Shown here in pieces: positions 1 through 7,076 of a stretch of 37,668 nt of DNA (position 1 is its first letter; the number at the start of each line of letters is the position of its first letter). Source of the stretch: an uncultured Lentisphaeraceae bacterium (lineage in GTDB: Bacteria; Verrucomicrobiota; Kiritimatiellia; RFP12; DVOR01). Under the pieces are notes generated by a model, which was given only the letters and a program-made list of their open reading frames with translations, was not told the DNA's origin and did not search any database. Where the stretch lies: the NCBI GenBank assembly GCA_949289005.1, contig CASEMQ010000041.1:1-37668 (forward strand), in the 5' to 3' direction. The position numbers were made by a program, and so were the translations under genes.

Positions 1-163
1 CGCGGAGGGTGCCCGCCACGCGCAGAAGGTCGGCCCGCGCGCGGGGGCGGAGCGTCCAGGCGGCCGTGCCATCGGGTGCGTGCGGGCAGGCGTGCTCGGC
101 CAACGCGGGCGGGCGCGGGGGCAGCGGTTGGGTCGGCGCCACCAAATAGGGGAAGTCGTCCAC
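1..163 (-). CDS. Unrecognised protein, N-terminal 54 residues only (cut by window edge)
   Basis: A reading frame on the minus strand opens with a GTG at 163 and stays open to the window edge. It begins MDDFPYLVAPTQPLPPRPP and continues in ordinary high-GC codon usage. An AAGGAG Shine-Dalgarno sequence lies 7 nt before the GTG, and the start follows the stop of the upstream minus-strand gene (181-969) by 17 nt, so the two are probably cotranscribed. No ATG start exists in this frame. The visible part has a proline-rich start and no motif I recognise, so no function is proposed. Confidence 0.6.
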   Translation of the reverse strand, partial: MDDFPYLVAPTQPLPPRPPALAEHACPHAPDGTAAWTLRPRARADLLRVAGTLR

Positions 164-180
164 GGGTGCGCTCCTTTCGC

Positions 181-969
181 TCAGGCGGTGCGCGCGAGGT
201 CCAGGAGGGCGCCGACGGCCGCGAGCGTGGGGGGCGCGAGGGTGGCGCGCAGGCGGGCGACGCCTTGGTAGAGTTCGGCCACGCAGGCGCGGCGGGCGAC
301 GGCGGGGCGCACGGCGAAGGCCAGGCTTCGCAGGTGTTCGGGCCAGGGGCGCGCGCCGACGTCGAACTCCGCGTAGCCATCGTCGGGCCAGAGGAGGCGG
401 CCGATGGGGGCGGCCTCGCCGGCTTCGCCCCACGTCATGGATTTGAGCGCCAGGCCGGCCCACGGGCCGCCGGGCAGGGCGGGGCGGCGGTCGCCCGGGC
501 CCAGCAGGCGAAAGGGCGCCAGATCCAGCCGCAGGGGAAAGAAGGGCGCGGCGGGGCGGCGCCCGGGGAAGAGCGTGCCGTTGAAGGCCGGCAAGAGCGC
601 CAGGCCGCGTTCTGAGCGCGCCGCGCAGGAAAGGTAGAGCAGGCCGCGGGGACAATCGATCAGCGCCACCTCCGTGGTGCGCGGGATGTAGGCCACGCGC
701 CCCGGGCGGTCGCGCTCGTAGGTCGCCACCCAACGGCGGTGCGCCTCGCCATGGAAAAAGGCGCAGAGCCACACGCGCGGCGCCACCTCGCGCACCACGG
801 GCGTCAACGCCGCCACGCACAACGCCTCGGCCGCCGCCGCGGCAAGCGCCGCCACCGCCGCGCGATCGCGCAGCGGCGCCAAAGGGGTCTCGGGGAGCGC
901 GTAACACACAAACTTGCGGGGCGCGCGCAACGCCACCAACGGCAACTCGGGCACAACGTCAATCTTCAT
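181..969 (-). CDS. Hypothetical protein, 262 aa
   Basis: This 262-residue protein starts MKIDVVPELPLVALRAPRKF. The chosen ATG at 969 has a GGAG Shine-Dalgarno at good spacing. An upstream in-frame ATG at 1011 directly abuts the -10 box and would lie outside the transcript. The protein is alanine- and arginine-rich, has no signal peptide or clear membrane segment, and contains a few Trp/Pro-rich stretches such as WPEHLRSLAFAVRP near residue 215. I recognise no family. It is the first gene of a minus-strand unit driven by the heptamer-type promoter at 1012-1085, with a second unrecognised gene 17 nt downstream. The unit is divergent from the FHA gene. Confidence 0.7.
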   Translation of the reverse strand: MKIDVVPELPLVALRAPRKFVCYALPETPLAPLRDRAAVAALAAAAAEALCVAALTPVVREVAPRVWLCAFFHGEAHRRWVATYERDRPGRVAYIPRTTEVALIDCPRGLLYLSCAARSERGLALLPAFNGTLFPGRRPAAPFFPLRLDLAPFRLLGPGDRRPALPGGPWAGLALKSMTWGEAGEAAPIGRLLWPDDGYAEFDVGARPWPEHLRSLAFAVRPAVARRACVAELYQGVARLRATLAPPTLAAVGALLDLARTA

Positions 970-1011
970 ATGGGCTCTCCAGGTTCCTTGCTCGTGCAAC
1001 AGGTTGACCAT

Positions 1012-1085
1012 AGTATAGCAAATGCGTGAACAGAGGACAGCGAACAGGAAACAGTGGACAGCGAACAGGGCGCTCTGCGGGGCGG
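1012..1085 (-). promoter_or_regulatory. Composite heptamer promoter (copy P1)
   Basis: Read on the minus strand, a GC-rich CCCCGCAGAG stretch is followed by CGCCCTG and then six consecutive heptamers of the form CTGTNNN (1068 down to 1027) in exact 7-bp register. Next come CGCATTTGC and the -10 box TATACT (1017-1012). The TGC before the hexamer makes it an extended -10. Other copies of the module occur at 13452, 15948, 26493 and 33331. Transcription would start near 1004, giving a leader of about 35 nt with a Shine-Dalgarno sequence before the 969 start. Confidence 0.75.
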
Positions 1086-1134
1086 CGGGCGGGGAGGGTT
1101 GTAGGCGGCGCACGCCCGTGTCGCCCGTTTTCTA

Positions 1135-1164
1135 TTGACAGGCACACGGAGGGTTTCCTATACT
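1135..1164 (+). promoter_or_regulatory. Sigma-70-type promoter of the FHA gene
   Basis: A perfect -35 hexamer TTGACA (1135-1140) is followed after 18 bp by TATACT (1159-1164). This is the most classical promoter in the window and unusual here, because most other units rely on extended -10 boxes without a good -35. It leaves a leader of roughly 20 nt containing AAGGAG before the ATG at 1194. Confidence 0.8.
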
Positions 1165-1193
1165 CTAGTCGTACCGTTGTTGAAGGAGCGCAT

Positions 1194-1697
1194 ATGCCTA
1201 ACATCACCATTTTGAACGGCGAGGAAATCGGGAAGACCTATTCGTGGGCCACGGATCAGATCCGGATTGGCCGCAATAGCGCCAATGACTTCGTGATCGC
1301 CAACGCGTCGGTCTCGGGCGAGCACTGCATCATCGAGCGGTGCGAGGGCGGCTGGCGCGTCAAGGATTTGGACTCGACCAATGGGACGCGCGTGAACGAC
1401 CAGCGCATCACGATGGCGACCGTGCGGCGGAACGATGTGATCACGTTGGGGGACATCGCGCTGTCCATCCGCGGGGACGACGTGCCCGAGGCGGAGCCCG
1501 GCAAGGTGGAGAGCGTGGATTCCATCCCGCGCACGACCATCGTCATGCGGCCGGCCGCCACGCCCACCAAGCCGGTGGAAGGCTTTGGCAAGAAATCCGA
1601 GAGCAAGAAGGCGCTCAACCTCATCATCGGCGTTTCCATTGTGGCGGTGGTGGCGTTGCTGGTGGTGTTGGGGCTGAAACTCGCGGGCATCATGTGA
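1194..1697 (+). CDS. FHA-domain protein with a C-terminal membrane anchor
   Basis: This 167-aa protein has an N-terminal FHA (phosphothreonine-recognition) domain, residues about 5-95. The conserved GR at 26-27, SGEH at 41-44 and STNG at 61-64 are all present, so phosphopeptide binding is plausible. A linker rich in Pro, Thr and Lys follows, and one hydrophobic helix (about 143-165) ends the protein, placing the FHA domain in the cytoplasm as a tail-anchored protein. The ATG at 1194 has AAGGAG 5 nt upstream; longer open starts upstream overlap the promoter. The pseudopilin gene begins 1 nt after the stop. A degenerate membrane-anchored kinase lies 2 kb downstream in a separate unit; a link between the two is inference. 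Confidence 0.88.
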   Translation: MPNITILNGEEIGKTYSWATDQIRIGRNSANDFVIANASVSGEHCIIERCEGGWRVKDLDSTNGTRVNDQRITMATVRRNDVITLGDIALSIRGDDVPEAEPGKVESVDSIPRTTIVMRPAATPTKPVEGFGKKSESKKALNLIIGVSIVAVVALLVVLGLKLAGIM

Positions 1698-1698
1698 G

Positions 1699-2388
1699 AT
1701 GCGCGGCGGCTTCACGCTGATTGAGTTGCTGATCGTTTTGGCGATTTTGGGGGCGCTGACGTTTGTCGTCGTCCCCTCGATGTCCATGTCCGGCTCGGTG
1801 CAAGTGTCGTTGGCCGCGAAGGACACGCTCCGCCTGATGCGCTACGCGCACAACATGGCGCTGCAGACGCAGCAGCCCATCACGCTCACCTTCGCGCCCG
1901 GCGAGATCCGCCTGGCCTCCGCCTTCGACGCGGCCGGCGGCGACACGGCGGGCACGGGCGCGTCCGCCCTGTCCGGCGCGGGCGCGGCGGCACGGGAAGC
2001 GGATCCCGCCGCCGTCAAGAGGGCCGGGGAGGGCAAGGATGCCGTGGTGGCGGGCGACATCGAGAGCGTGGGCCTCGCCAAACGCTACGCCGAGGTCGCC
2101 TTCGCCTTTCTGGGCTACGACGACACCATCCGCCAGGGACGCTCCGAGGGCGACGCCCGGCGCACCGACTTTCAGCGCCGCCGCCCGGGGCAGGATGCCG
2201 AGGAGGAGCGTTCGCCCTTTGGCCGGCGCGAGAAGGATGCCGCCGACGAACCCTTCACCATCACCGTGCGCGCCAATGGCACCACGCGCCCCTTCTCCAT
2301 CCGCGTCTACGAGTGCGACACGGAGAAGGAGGGCGACACGATAGCCTTCGACTTTCTCTGCTCGGGCACCATCGCGGGCGAGGGGTGA
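1699..2388 (+). CDS. Type II secretion/type IV pilus-like pseudopilin (GspH/FimT class)
   Basis: The 229-aa product starts MRGGFTLIELLIVLAILGA, a textbook class III prepilin signal: cleavage after G4, F at +1 and E at +5 of the mature protein, then the hydrophobic helix. A GspH-like body follows (NMALQTQQPITLTF, residues about 50-66). The middle (about 75-110 and 150-180) is low-complexity, Ala/Gly/Arg/Asp-rich and probably a species-specific insertion. Only 1 nt separates it from the FHA gene, indicating translational coupling. No prepilin peptidase, ATPase or secretin gene lies in the window, so this is an orphan minor pseudopilin. FHA next to a pilin-type gene fits type II-like secretion machinery loosely, not specifically. 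Confidence 0.85.
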   Translation: MRGGFTLIELLIVLAILGALTFVVVPSMSMSGSVQVSLAAKDTLRLMRYAHNMALQTQQPITLTFAPGEIRLASAFDAAGGDTAGTGASALSGAGAAAREADPAAVKRAGEGKDAVVAGDIESVGLAKRYAEVAFAFLGYDDTIRQGRSEGDARRTDFQRRRPGQDAEEERSPFGRREKDAADEPFTITVRANGTTRPFSIRVYECDTEKEGDTIAFDFLCSGTIAGEG

Positions 2389-2391
2389 GCC

Positions 2392-3159
2392 GTGGCCAAG
2401 CACGTCCATGCCCCGCGCCTGGCCCGGACGGTTCGCGGCGGGCTTCGCCCCCAGGGCGGCCGCCGCGACGCCTGGTGGCGCCGCCGCCTGATGGAATGGC
2501 TGGAGGGGCTGGGCATGGGCGCGCGCCTCGGGCGCGGCCGCAACTACGCCCAGATGGGGCAGATCCGCGACCTCGCCATCGCCCCCGGCCGCATCGAGGC
2601 CGTGGTGCAAGGCGCCGCGCCCAAGCCCTACCGCGCGGCCTGGGCGATGCCGCCGCTCGACGCCGCGCGCGTCTGGGCCGCCCTGCGCCCGCGCCCGACG
2701 ATCCTGGCGCAAGTGGCCGCGCACGGCTTGCCGATCGCCTTCGAGGAGACCTTGCGCGAGGCCGGCATGAGCCTCTTTCCCCACGCGCGTGACGACCTGG
2801 CGATGCGGTGCGACTGCAAGGACTGGGCGCGCCCCTGCAAACACCTCGCCGCCGTCTACTGCCTCTTTGCCGACGCGGCCGCCGCCGACCCGCTCCTGCT
2901 TCTGCGCTTCCGCGGCATCGTTTTCCCCGAGGCGCCGCCCGCCCTGCGCCCGCGCACCGTGCCCGAGGCCGAGATCCTGCGCCTCCACCCCTCGGCCGAT
3001 GCCGGGCTGGTGCCGCGCCGCTTGGGCCCCCTGCCCTACTGGCGCGGCGACGAGCCCTTCACGCGCACCCTCGAAACCGCCTACCGCCGCGCCCAAAGCA
3101 AAGCCCTCGCCGCCCTGGACAACGCCGCCGACCTCCGCTTCCCCGAGGATGTCCCATGA
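2392..3159 (+). CDS. SWIM zinc-finger protein
   Basis: A 255-aa protein with the SWIM signature C140-x-C142-x6-C149-x-H151, embedded in CDCKDWARPCKHLAAVY, which should bind one zinc. The N-terminal half (WWRRRLMEWLEGLG, then LGRGRNYAQMGQIRDLAI) matches the region that precedes the SWIM finger in the bacterial family usually encoded beside SNF2/DEAD helicases. No such helicase is adjacent here. The start is a GTG at 2392, 3 nt after the pseudopilin stop, with a GAGGGG Shine-Dalgarno inside the upstream gene. The role in the family is thought to be nucleic-acid or protein binding; the exact role is unknown. Confidence 0.85.
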   Translation: MAKHVHAPRLARTVRGGLRPQGGRRDAWWRRRLMEWLEGLGMGARLGRGRNYAQMGQIRDLAIAPGRIEAVVQGAAPKPYRAAWAMPPLDAARVWAALRPRPTILAQVAAHGLPIAFEETLREAGMSLFPHARDDLAMRCDCKDWARPCKHLAAVYCLFADAAAADPLLLLRFRGIVFPEAPPALRPRTVPEAEILRLHPSADAGLVPRRLGPLPYWRGDEPFTRTLETAYRRAQSKALAALDNAADLRFPEDVP

Positions 3160-3314
3160 CCCCTCCTGCGCAAAAATGGCATTTCTGCCATCCCTGCGCG
3201 CCCGAAAGGAGCCCGCGATACCGCCGCCTGCTCGACATCCTCGGGCTTCACGCCACCCCGGAGGCCTGTTTCGACATCGTCCATTCCAACGCCGCACTGG
3301 AGCCCGAACCGTGA
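3156..3314 (+). CDS. Small ORF, 52 aa (doubtful)
   Basis: The ATG overlaps the stop of the SWIM gene (ATGA), the coupling arrangement common in this window, and the frame encodes 52 residues starting MTPPAQKWHFCHPCAPERSP. Against it, an imperfect hairpin (3168-3199) occupies its 5' end, no family is recognisable, and codon use is not clearly protein-like. It may equally be the 3' untranslated region of the SWIM gene. Confidence 0.35.
   Translation: MTPPAQKWHFCHPCAPERSPRYRRLLDILGLHATPEACFDIVHSNAALEPEP
3168..3199 (+). other. Imperfect hairpin after the SWIM gene
   Basis: GCGCA (3168-3172) pairs with TGCGC (3195-3199) and ATGGCA (3176-3181) with TGCCAT (3186-3191). The stems are separated by a symmetric AAA/CCC internal loop and closed by a TTTC tetraloop. 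There is no T-run after it, so it is not a classical intrinsic terminator. Confidence 0.5.
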
Positions 3315-3517
3315 GAAAGCGTATCCCGCTTTGCACCACTCAATGCGCCATCATGCGCGAATTCTATGCGTTGCCGCCCCTGCGCGTCGTCTTCGCCAAG
3401 GCCGAGCGCGACGCCATCCGGGACAAGGCGAAGAAGGGAACGATTGCCGCGAAGATGTTCTTCAAGGGGCTCGATTATGGCGCGGTCGCGGCGCATTATG
3501 CGGCGGATTTGGGGTGA
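3311..3517 (+). CDS. Small protein, 68 aa (54 aa from the internal ATG)
   Basis: This frame opens with a GTG at 3311 that overlaps the previous stop, or with an ATG at 3353. The C-terminal 54 residues, MREFYALPPLRVVFAKAERD then a Lys-rich segment and a short aromatic C-terminus, look like a small folded basic protein. No family is recognised. It is the last possible gene of the FHA unit, just before the pseudokinase promoter. Confidence 0.45.
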   Translation: MRKRIPLCTTQCAIMREFYALPPLRVVFAKAERDAIRDKAKKGTIAAKMFFKGLDYGAVAAHYAADLG

Positions 3518-3550
3518 GGCGGTGAGCGTGCACACGTTTTTCCCGGAAAC

Positions 3551-3560
3551 TTGCTAGACT
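3551..3560 (+). promoter_or_regulatory. Extended -10 promoter of the pseudokinase unit (leaderless)
   Basis: TTGCTAGACT contains the extended -10 element TGC followed by TAGACT (3555-3560). Only 7 nt separate the hexamer from the ATG at 3568, so the transcript should start at or beside the A of the start codon. No Shine-Dalgarno precedes the gene. No heptamer array is present at this copy. Confidence 0.6.
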
Positions 3561-3567
3561 AGGCGGC

Positions 3568-4632
3568 ATGGAGACAGGACAGCCGGAGATTGAGGGACTG
3601 GAGTTTTTGCGGCGCGTGGGCAAGCCTATGCGCGGGGAGTTGTGGCGTGCGCGGCAGACGGCGCTGGAGCGCGACGTGCTGGTGGCGGTCTTTGGCCCGG
3701 AGATGGGGGAGGGGCCGGAGGGGGATGTGCGCTTTGGCGTGGTGCGGGCGTTGGCGCAGGTGAAGACGGTGCTGGTGCCTGAGGTGATCGATGTGTTGCG
3801 TTCGCCCGAGGCGGCGTATGTGGTGCTGGAGGATCCGCACGCGCAGCCGATTTTGGGATTGCTGGACGGGGGGCGGCTGGAGGCGAGCCAGTTGGCGCGC
3901 CTGGCCGCGCGGCTGATGGAGGGGCTGGCGGAACTGCACGGCGATGGGTTGCTCTATGGGGCGCTGACGCCGGGGGCGATCGCGATTTCCGACGATTCCG
4001 AGCCGGTGTTGCCGGACATCACGCCGGCGCGCTTCGAGCCCGGGCGGGGGGTGAACCCGCCCGATTGGCGGTTGCCGGCGGCGGCACGCCCGTATGCCGC
4101 GCCGGAGCTGGACGAGTCGCCGGAGGGGGCGGACGCGCGGGCGGACATGTTCGCTTTGGGGATGACGCTTTACGCGCTCGGCACGGGGCAGGTGCCGTTC
4201 GGGGCCGTCTCGCCGGATTGTCTGCGGGAGGTGCGCCGGACGCATACGGTGCCATCGCCGTGCGACATCAGCCCGAACTTCCCGGCGTCGCTCGCGGCTT
4301 TTCTCGCGCGGCTGACGCAGCGGGACCCGGGGGCGCGGTACGCGGATTGGGACGAGGCGCGATATGACCTGCACCAGTTGCTCACGGCGGGGGTGTCGCC
4401 GGACGCGGGCGAGCCGGGAGGATCGGCCATCGCGCCGCCCGACCCGGAGGCGCGCGCCCGCGCGGGGCGCACCATCCGGCTTTCGGTGGAGGATTTGCGC
4501 ACGTTCCGCCGCGAATTGGCGGGGCGCCATCGGGGGCCGCGGTGGTGGGTGTTGCTTCTTGTCCTGTTGGTGTTGGCGGCCGCGCTCTATGGCGTGGCGC
4601 GCCTGGCCGAATACATTCTTTTGACGTTATGA
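3568..4632 (+). CDS. Membrane-anchored pseudokinase (Ser/Thr kinase fold)
   Basis: A 354-aa protein with a protein-kinase fold over residues about 10-275 and one transmembrane helix near the C-terminus (about 329-348, WWVLLLVLLVLAAALYGVA). Catalytic residues are missing: the VAIK lysine is F42, the HRD aspartate is A132, and the loop asparagine is A137. The DFG position reads DIT (150-152). Structural landmarks survive, including APE at 178-180 and the DxFALG motif at 193-198. Catalysis is therefore unlikely; a scaffold or sensor role is the natural inference. The start at 3568 fits the N-lobe and lies 7 nt after a -10 box. Its stop overlaps the ligA start (ATGA). Confidence 0.85.
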   Translation: METGQPEIEGLEFLRRVGKPMRGELWRARQTALERDVLVAVFGPEMGEGPEGDVRFGVVRALAQVKTVLVPEVIDVLRSPEAAYVVLEDPHAQPILGLLDGGRLEASQLARLAARLMEGLAELHGDGLLYGALTPGAIAISDDSEPVLPDITPARFEPGRGVNPPDWRLPAAARPYAAPELDESPEGADARADMFALGMTLYALGTGQVPFGAVSPDCLREVRRTHTVPSPCDISPNFPASLAAFLARLTQRDPGARYADWDEARYDLHQLLTAGVSPDAGEPGGSAIAPPDPEARARAGRTIRLSVEDLRTFRRELAGRHRGPRWWVLLLVLLVLAAALYGVARLAEYILLTL

Positions 4633-6899
4633 CCGCCGCCGAACGCATTGCCGAACTCCGCGCGGAGATTCTGCGCCACGACCGCCTCTACTACGTGGAG
4701 GCGCGCCCCGTCATTTCCGACCGGGATTACGACGCGCTGTGGGACGAGCTGGTCGCCCTCGAGCAGGCGCATCCCGAGCTGGTCACGCCCGATTCGCCCA
4801 CCCGGCGCGTCGGCGGCGCGCCCATCGAGGGCTTCGCGAAGGTGCGGCACGACCCGCCCATGCGCAGCCTGGACAAGACGTATGACAAGGGCGAGCTGGC
4901 GCAGTTCGACGCCTTTTTGCGCCAGCAATTGCCCGGGGAGACGTGGGACTACGTGGTGGAGCCGAAGATCGACGGCGTCTCCCTCTCCCTGCTCTATCGC
5001 CACGGGCGCCTGGTGCGCGCGGCCACGCGCGGCACCGGCGAGGTGGGCGACGACGTGACGGCCAACGTCCGCACCATCCGCTCCATTCCCCTGGCCATCC
5101 CGTGCGACGCGCCGGCGGTGGAGGTGCGCGGGGAAATCTATATGCCGCGCGCGGGCTTCGCCGCGCTGAACCGCGCCGAGGAGGAGGCCGGCCGCGAGCC
5201 CTTCGCCAACCCCCGCAACGCCGCCGCCGGCTCGCTCAAGCTGTTGGACCCGCGCGAGGTGGCGCGCCGCCCGCTCGACGCGGTGCTCTATGCCGCCGGC
5301 GCGCTCGAGGGCATCGCCTTTGCCACGCACACCGAGATGATGCGCGCGTTCGCGCAGTGGGGGCTGCGCACGCCGCCCTGGCAGCGCCTCTGCCTGGACA
5401 TCCGCCAGGCGATGGCGGCCATCGACGAGCTGGAGACCCTGCGCCACGCGTTCCCCTTCGAGATCGACGGCGCGGTCCTCAAGGTCAACCAACGCGCACT
5501 CTATGGGCGGCTCGGCAGCACCGCGCACGCGCCGCGCTCGGCACGCGCCTACAAATACGCGCCCGAATGCGCCCGCACGCGGCTGCGCGCCATCACCGTG
5601 CAGGTGGGGCGCACGGGCGTGCTCACGCCGGTGGCGGATCTCGACCCGGTGCCGCTCGCGGGCTCGGTCATCGCCCGCGCCACGCTCCACAACGCCGACT
5701 ACGTGCGCGAAAAGGACATTCGCGTGGGCGACATGGTGGAGATTTCCAAGCATGGCGACGTGATCCCCGCGGTGGACCGCGTGGTGCCCGAGTTCCGGCC
5801 CGCGGGGGCGGCGCCCTTTGCGTTGCCCGCGCGGTGCCCCGTCTGCGGCGGCGAGACCGAGCGGCTGGAGGGCGAGGTGGCCACGCGGTGCGTCAACCCC
5901 GAGTGCCCCGCCCAGCGCGTGGGGCACCTGCAGCTTTTCGTCTCGCGCGGCGCGCTCGACATCGCGGCCATCGGCGAACGCATGGCCGAGGCGCTCGTCC
6001 AGGCCGGGCTCGTCACGCACCCGCTCGACCTGTGGGGGCTCGACCCCAAGGCGCTCGCGGACTTTCGCCTGGCGGGCGACGACGGCACGGAGCGGCGTTT
6101 CGGCAAAAAGGCGCAGGAGGTGGCCGAGGCGCTCGAACGCGCCAAGACGCTTCCCCTGCACCGCTGGCTCTACGCGCTCGGCCTGCCGGGCATCGGGCTG
6201 ACCGCCGCGCGCGTGGTGGCCGCGCCCTTCGCCTCCTTCTCCGCCCTGCTGGGCGACCCGCTCTTCCGGGACGTGCTCGATTTCTACGCCGCCACCGAGC
6301 GCAAGACGGACGACCGCGACCTGCTGGCCGGCGAGATCGCCACGCGCGCCGAGGCGCTCGCCGCGCGTGGGCTGGTGTTGCGCGACGACCCCGCGAAACC
6401 CTTCCGCAAGCGCTTCCTGCTCACCGTCAAGCCCGAGATGGCGCGCACGATGGCGCGCTTCCAGGCCTCCGACTACGCGCGCCGCCTGGCCGCGCGCCTG
6501 GCCGCGCTGGGCATCGACCCCAAGCCCGTCGAGGCCGAGGCGCCCAAGGGCGGCGCGCTCGCCGGCAAGCGCCTCGTCATCACCGGCACCCTCAGCCAGC
6601 CGCGCGAGACCTTCGAGCGCCTCATCCGCGACAACGGCGGCACCGTCCAGGGCAGCGTCTCCAAGAAGACGGACTTCCTGCTCATCGGCGCCGACCCCGG
6701 CGGCTCCAAGTACACCAAGGCGCAGGCGCTCGGCACGCCCCTGCTTGACGAGGCCGCCTTCATGGCCCTCCTCGGCGCGGGCGCCGAAACCGCCGCGACG
6801 CCGCCCGAGGCGCCCGAGCCCGCGCCGGCCGGACAAAATCCGCCGGCCGCGCCCGCGCAAGCGCTCATCCAAGACGACCTTTTCGGGGAACTGCCATGA
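4629..6899 (+). CDS. ligA: NAD+-dependent DNA ligase LigA
   Basis: The 756-aa enzyme seals nicks in duplex DNA using NAD+. In order: domain Ia (residues 1-60, with LYYVEARPVISDRDYDAL), the adenylation domain with KIDG and active-site Lys113, the OB fold (VGRTGVLTPVADLDPV), a four-cysteine zinc finger (about 403-430), a rather divergent helix-hairpin-helix region (LPGIGLTAARVV, about 520), a BRCT domain (about 642-720) and a proline/alanine-rich tail. It is longer than the usual 670 aa because of extra sequence between HhH and BRCT and because of the tail. The tail ends with IQDDLFGELP, which fits the QxxLF sliding-clamp-binding consensus. The start is the ATG inside the pseudokinase stop. Confidence 0.97.
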   Translation: MTAAERIAELRAEILRHDRLYYVEARPVISDRDYDALWDELVALEQAHPELVTPDSPTRRVGGAPIEGFAKVRHDPPMRSLDKTYDKGELAQFDAFLRQQLPGETWDYVVEPKIDGVSLSLLYRHGRLVRAATRGTGEVGDDVTANVRTIRSIPLAIPCDAPAVEVRGEIYMPRAGFAALNRAEEEAGREPFANPRNAAAGSLKLLDPREVARRPLDAVLYAAGALEGIAFATHTEMMRAFAQWGLRTPPWQRLCLDIRQAMAAIDELETLRHAFPFEIDGAVLKVNQRALYGRLGSTAHAPRSARAYKYAPECARTRLRAITVQVGRTGVLTPVADLDPVPLAGSVIARATLHNADYVREKDIRVGDMVEISKHGDVIPAVDRVVPEFRPAGAAPFALPARCPVCGGETERLEGEVATRCVNPECPAQRVGHLQLFVSRGALDIAAIGERMAEALVQAGLVTHPLDLWGLDPKALADFRLAGDDGTERRFGKKAQEVAEALERAKTLPLHRWLYALGLPGIGLTAARVVAAPFASFSALLGDPLFRDVLDFYAATERKTDDRDLLAGEIATRAEALAARGLVLRDDPAKPFRKRFLLTVKPEMARTMARFQASDYARRLAARLAALGIDPKPVEAEAPKGGALAGKRLVITGTLSQPRETFERLIRDNGGTVQGSVSKKTDFLLIGADPGGSKYTKAQALGTPLLDEAAFMALLGAGAETAATPPEAPEPAPAGQNPPAAPAQALIQDDLFGELP

Positions 6900-7075
6900 A
6901 ACGCGCCTTTTTGCTGTTTGCACTGATCGAAGTCCTCATCCTGGCCGGGCTGGCGGTCTTCGTGGCCCTGAACGCCGCGCGGTGGCTGCTCTGGGCGCTG
7001 GGCGTGGCCATCGTGGCCGAGGCGTGCTTGGGCATTGGGTTGCTCTTGGCCCTGCGCAAGGGAAAGGGGAATTGA
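6896..7075 (+). CDS. Small two-helix membrane protein, 59 aa
   Basis: The ATG overlaps the ligA stop (ATGA). The protein starts MKRAFLLFALIEVLILAGLA and consists almost wholly of two hydrophobic helices (about 4-27 and 30-53) with a short basic tail RKGKGN. The family is not recognisable at this length. It is tightly coupled on both sides: nadE begins 1 nt after its stop. Confidence 0.75.
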   Translation: MKRAFLLFALIEVLILAGLAVFVALNAARWLLWALGVAIVAEACLGIGLLLALRKGKGN

Positions 7076-7076
7076 C

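Noticed and set aside
970..1011. Upstream ATG at 1011 as start of the 181-969 gene
   Set aside because: It directly abuts the -10 hexamer, so it would lie upstream of the transcription start. The 969 ATG has a Shine-Dalgarno.
1027..1068. Heptamer arrays considered as CRISPR or microsatellite
   Set aside because: Units are 7 bp with no spacers, and each array ends at a fixed distance from a -10 box, so a promoter-linked repeat fits better.
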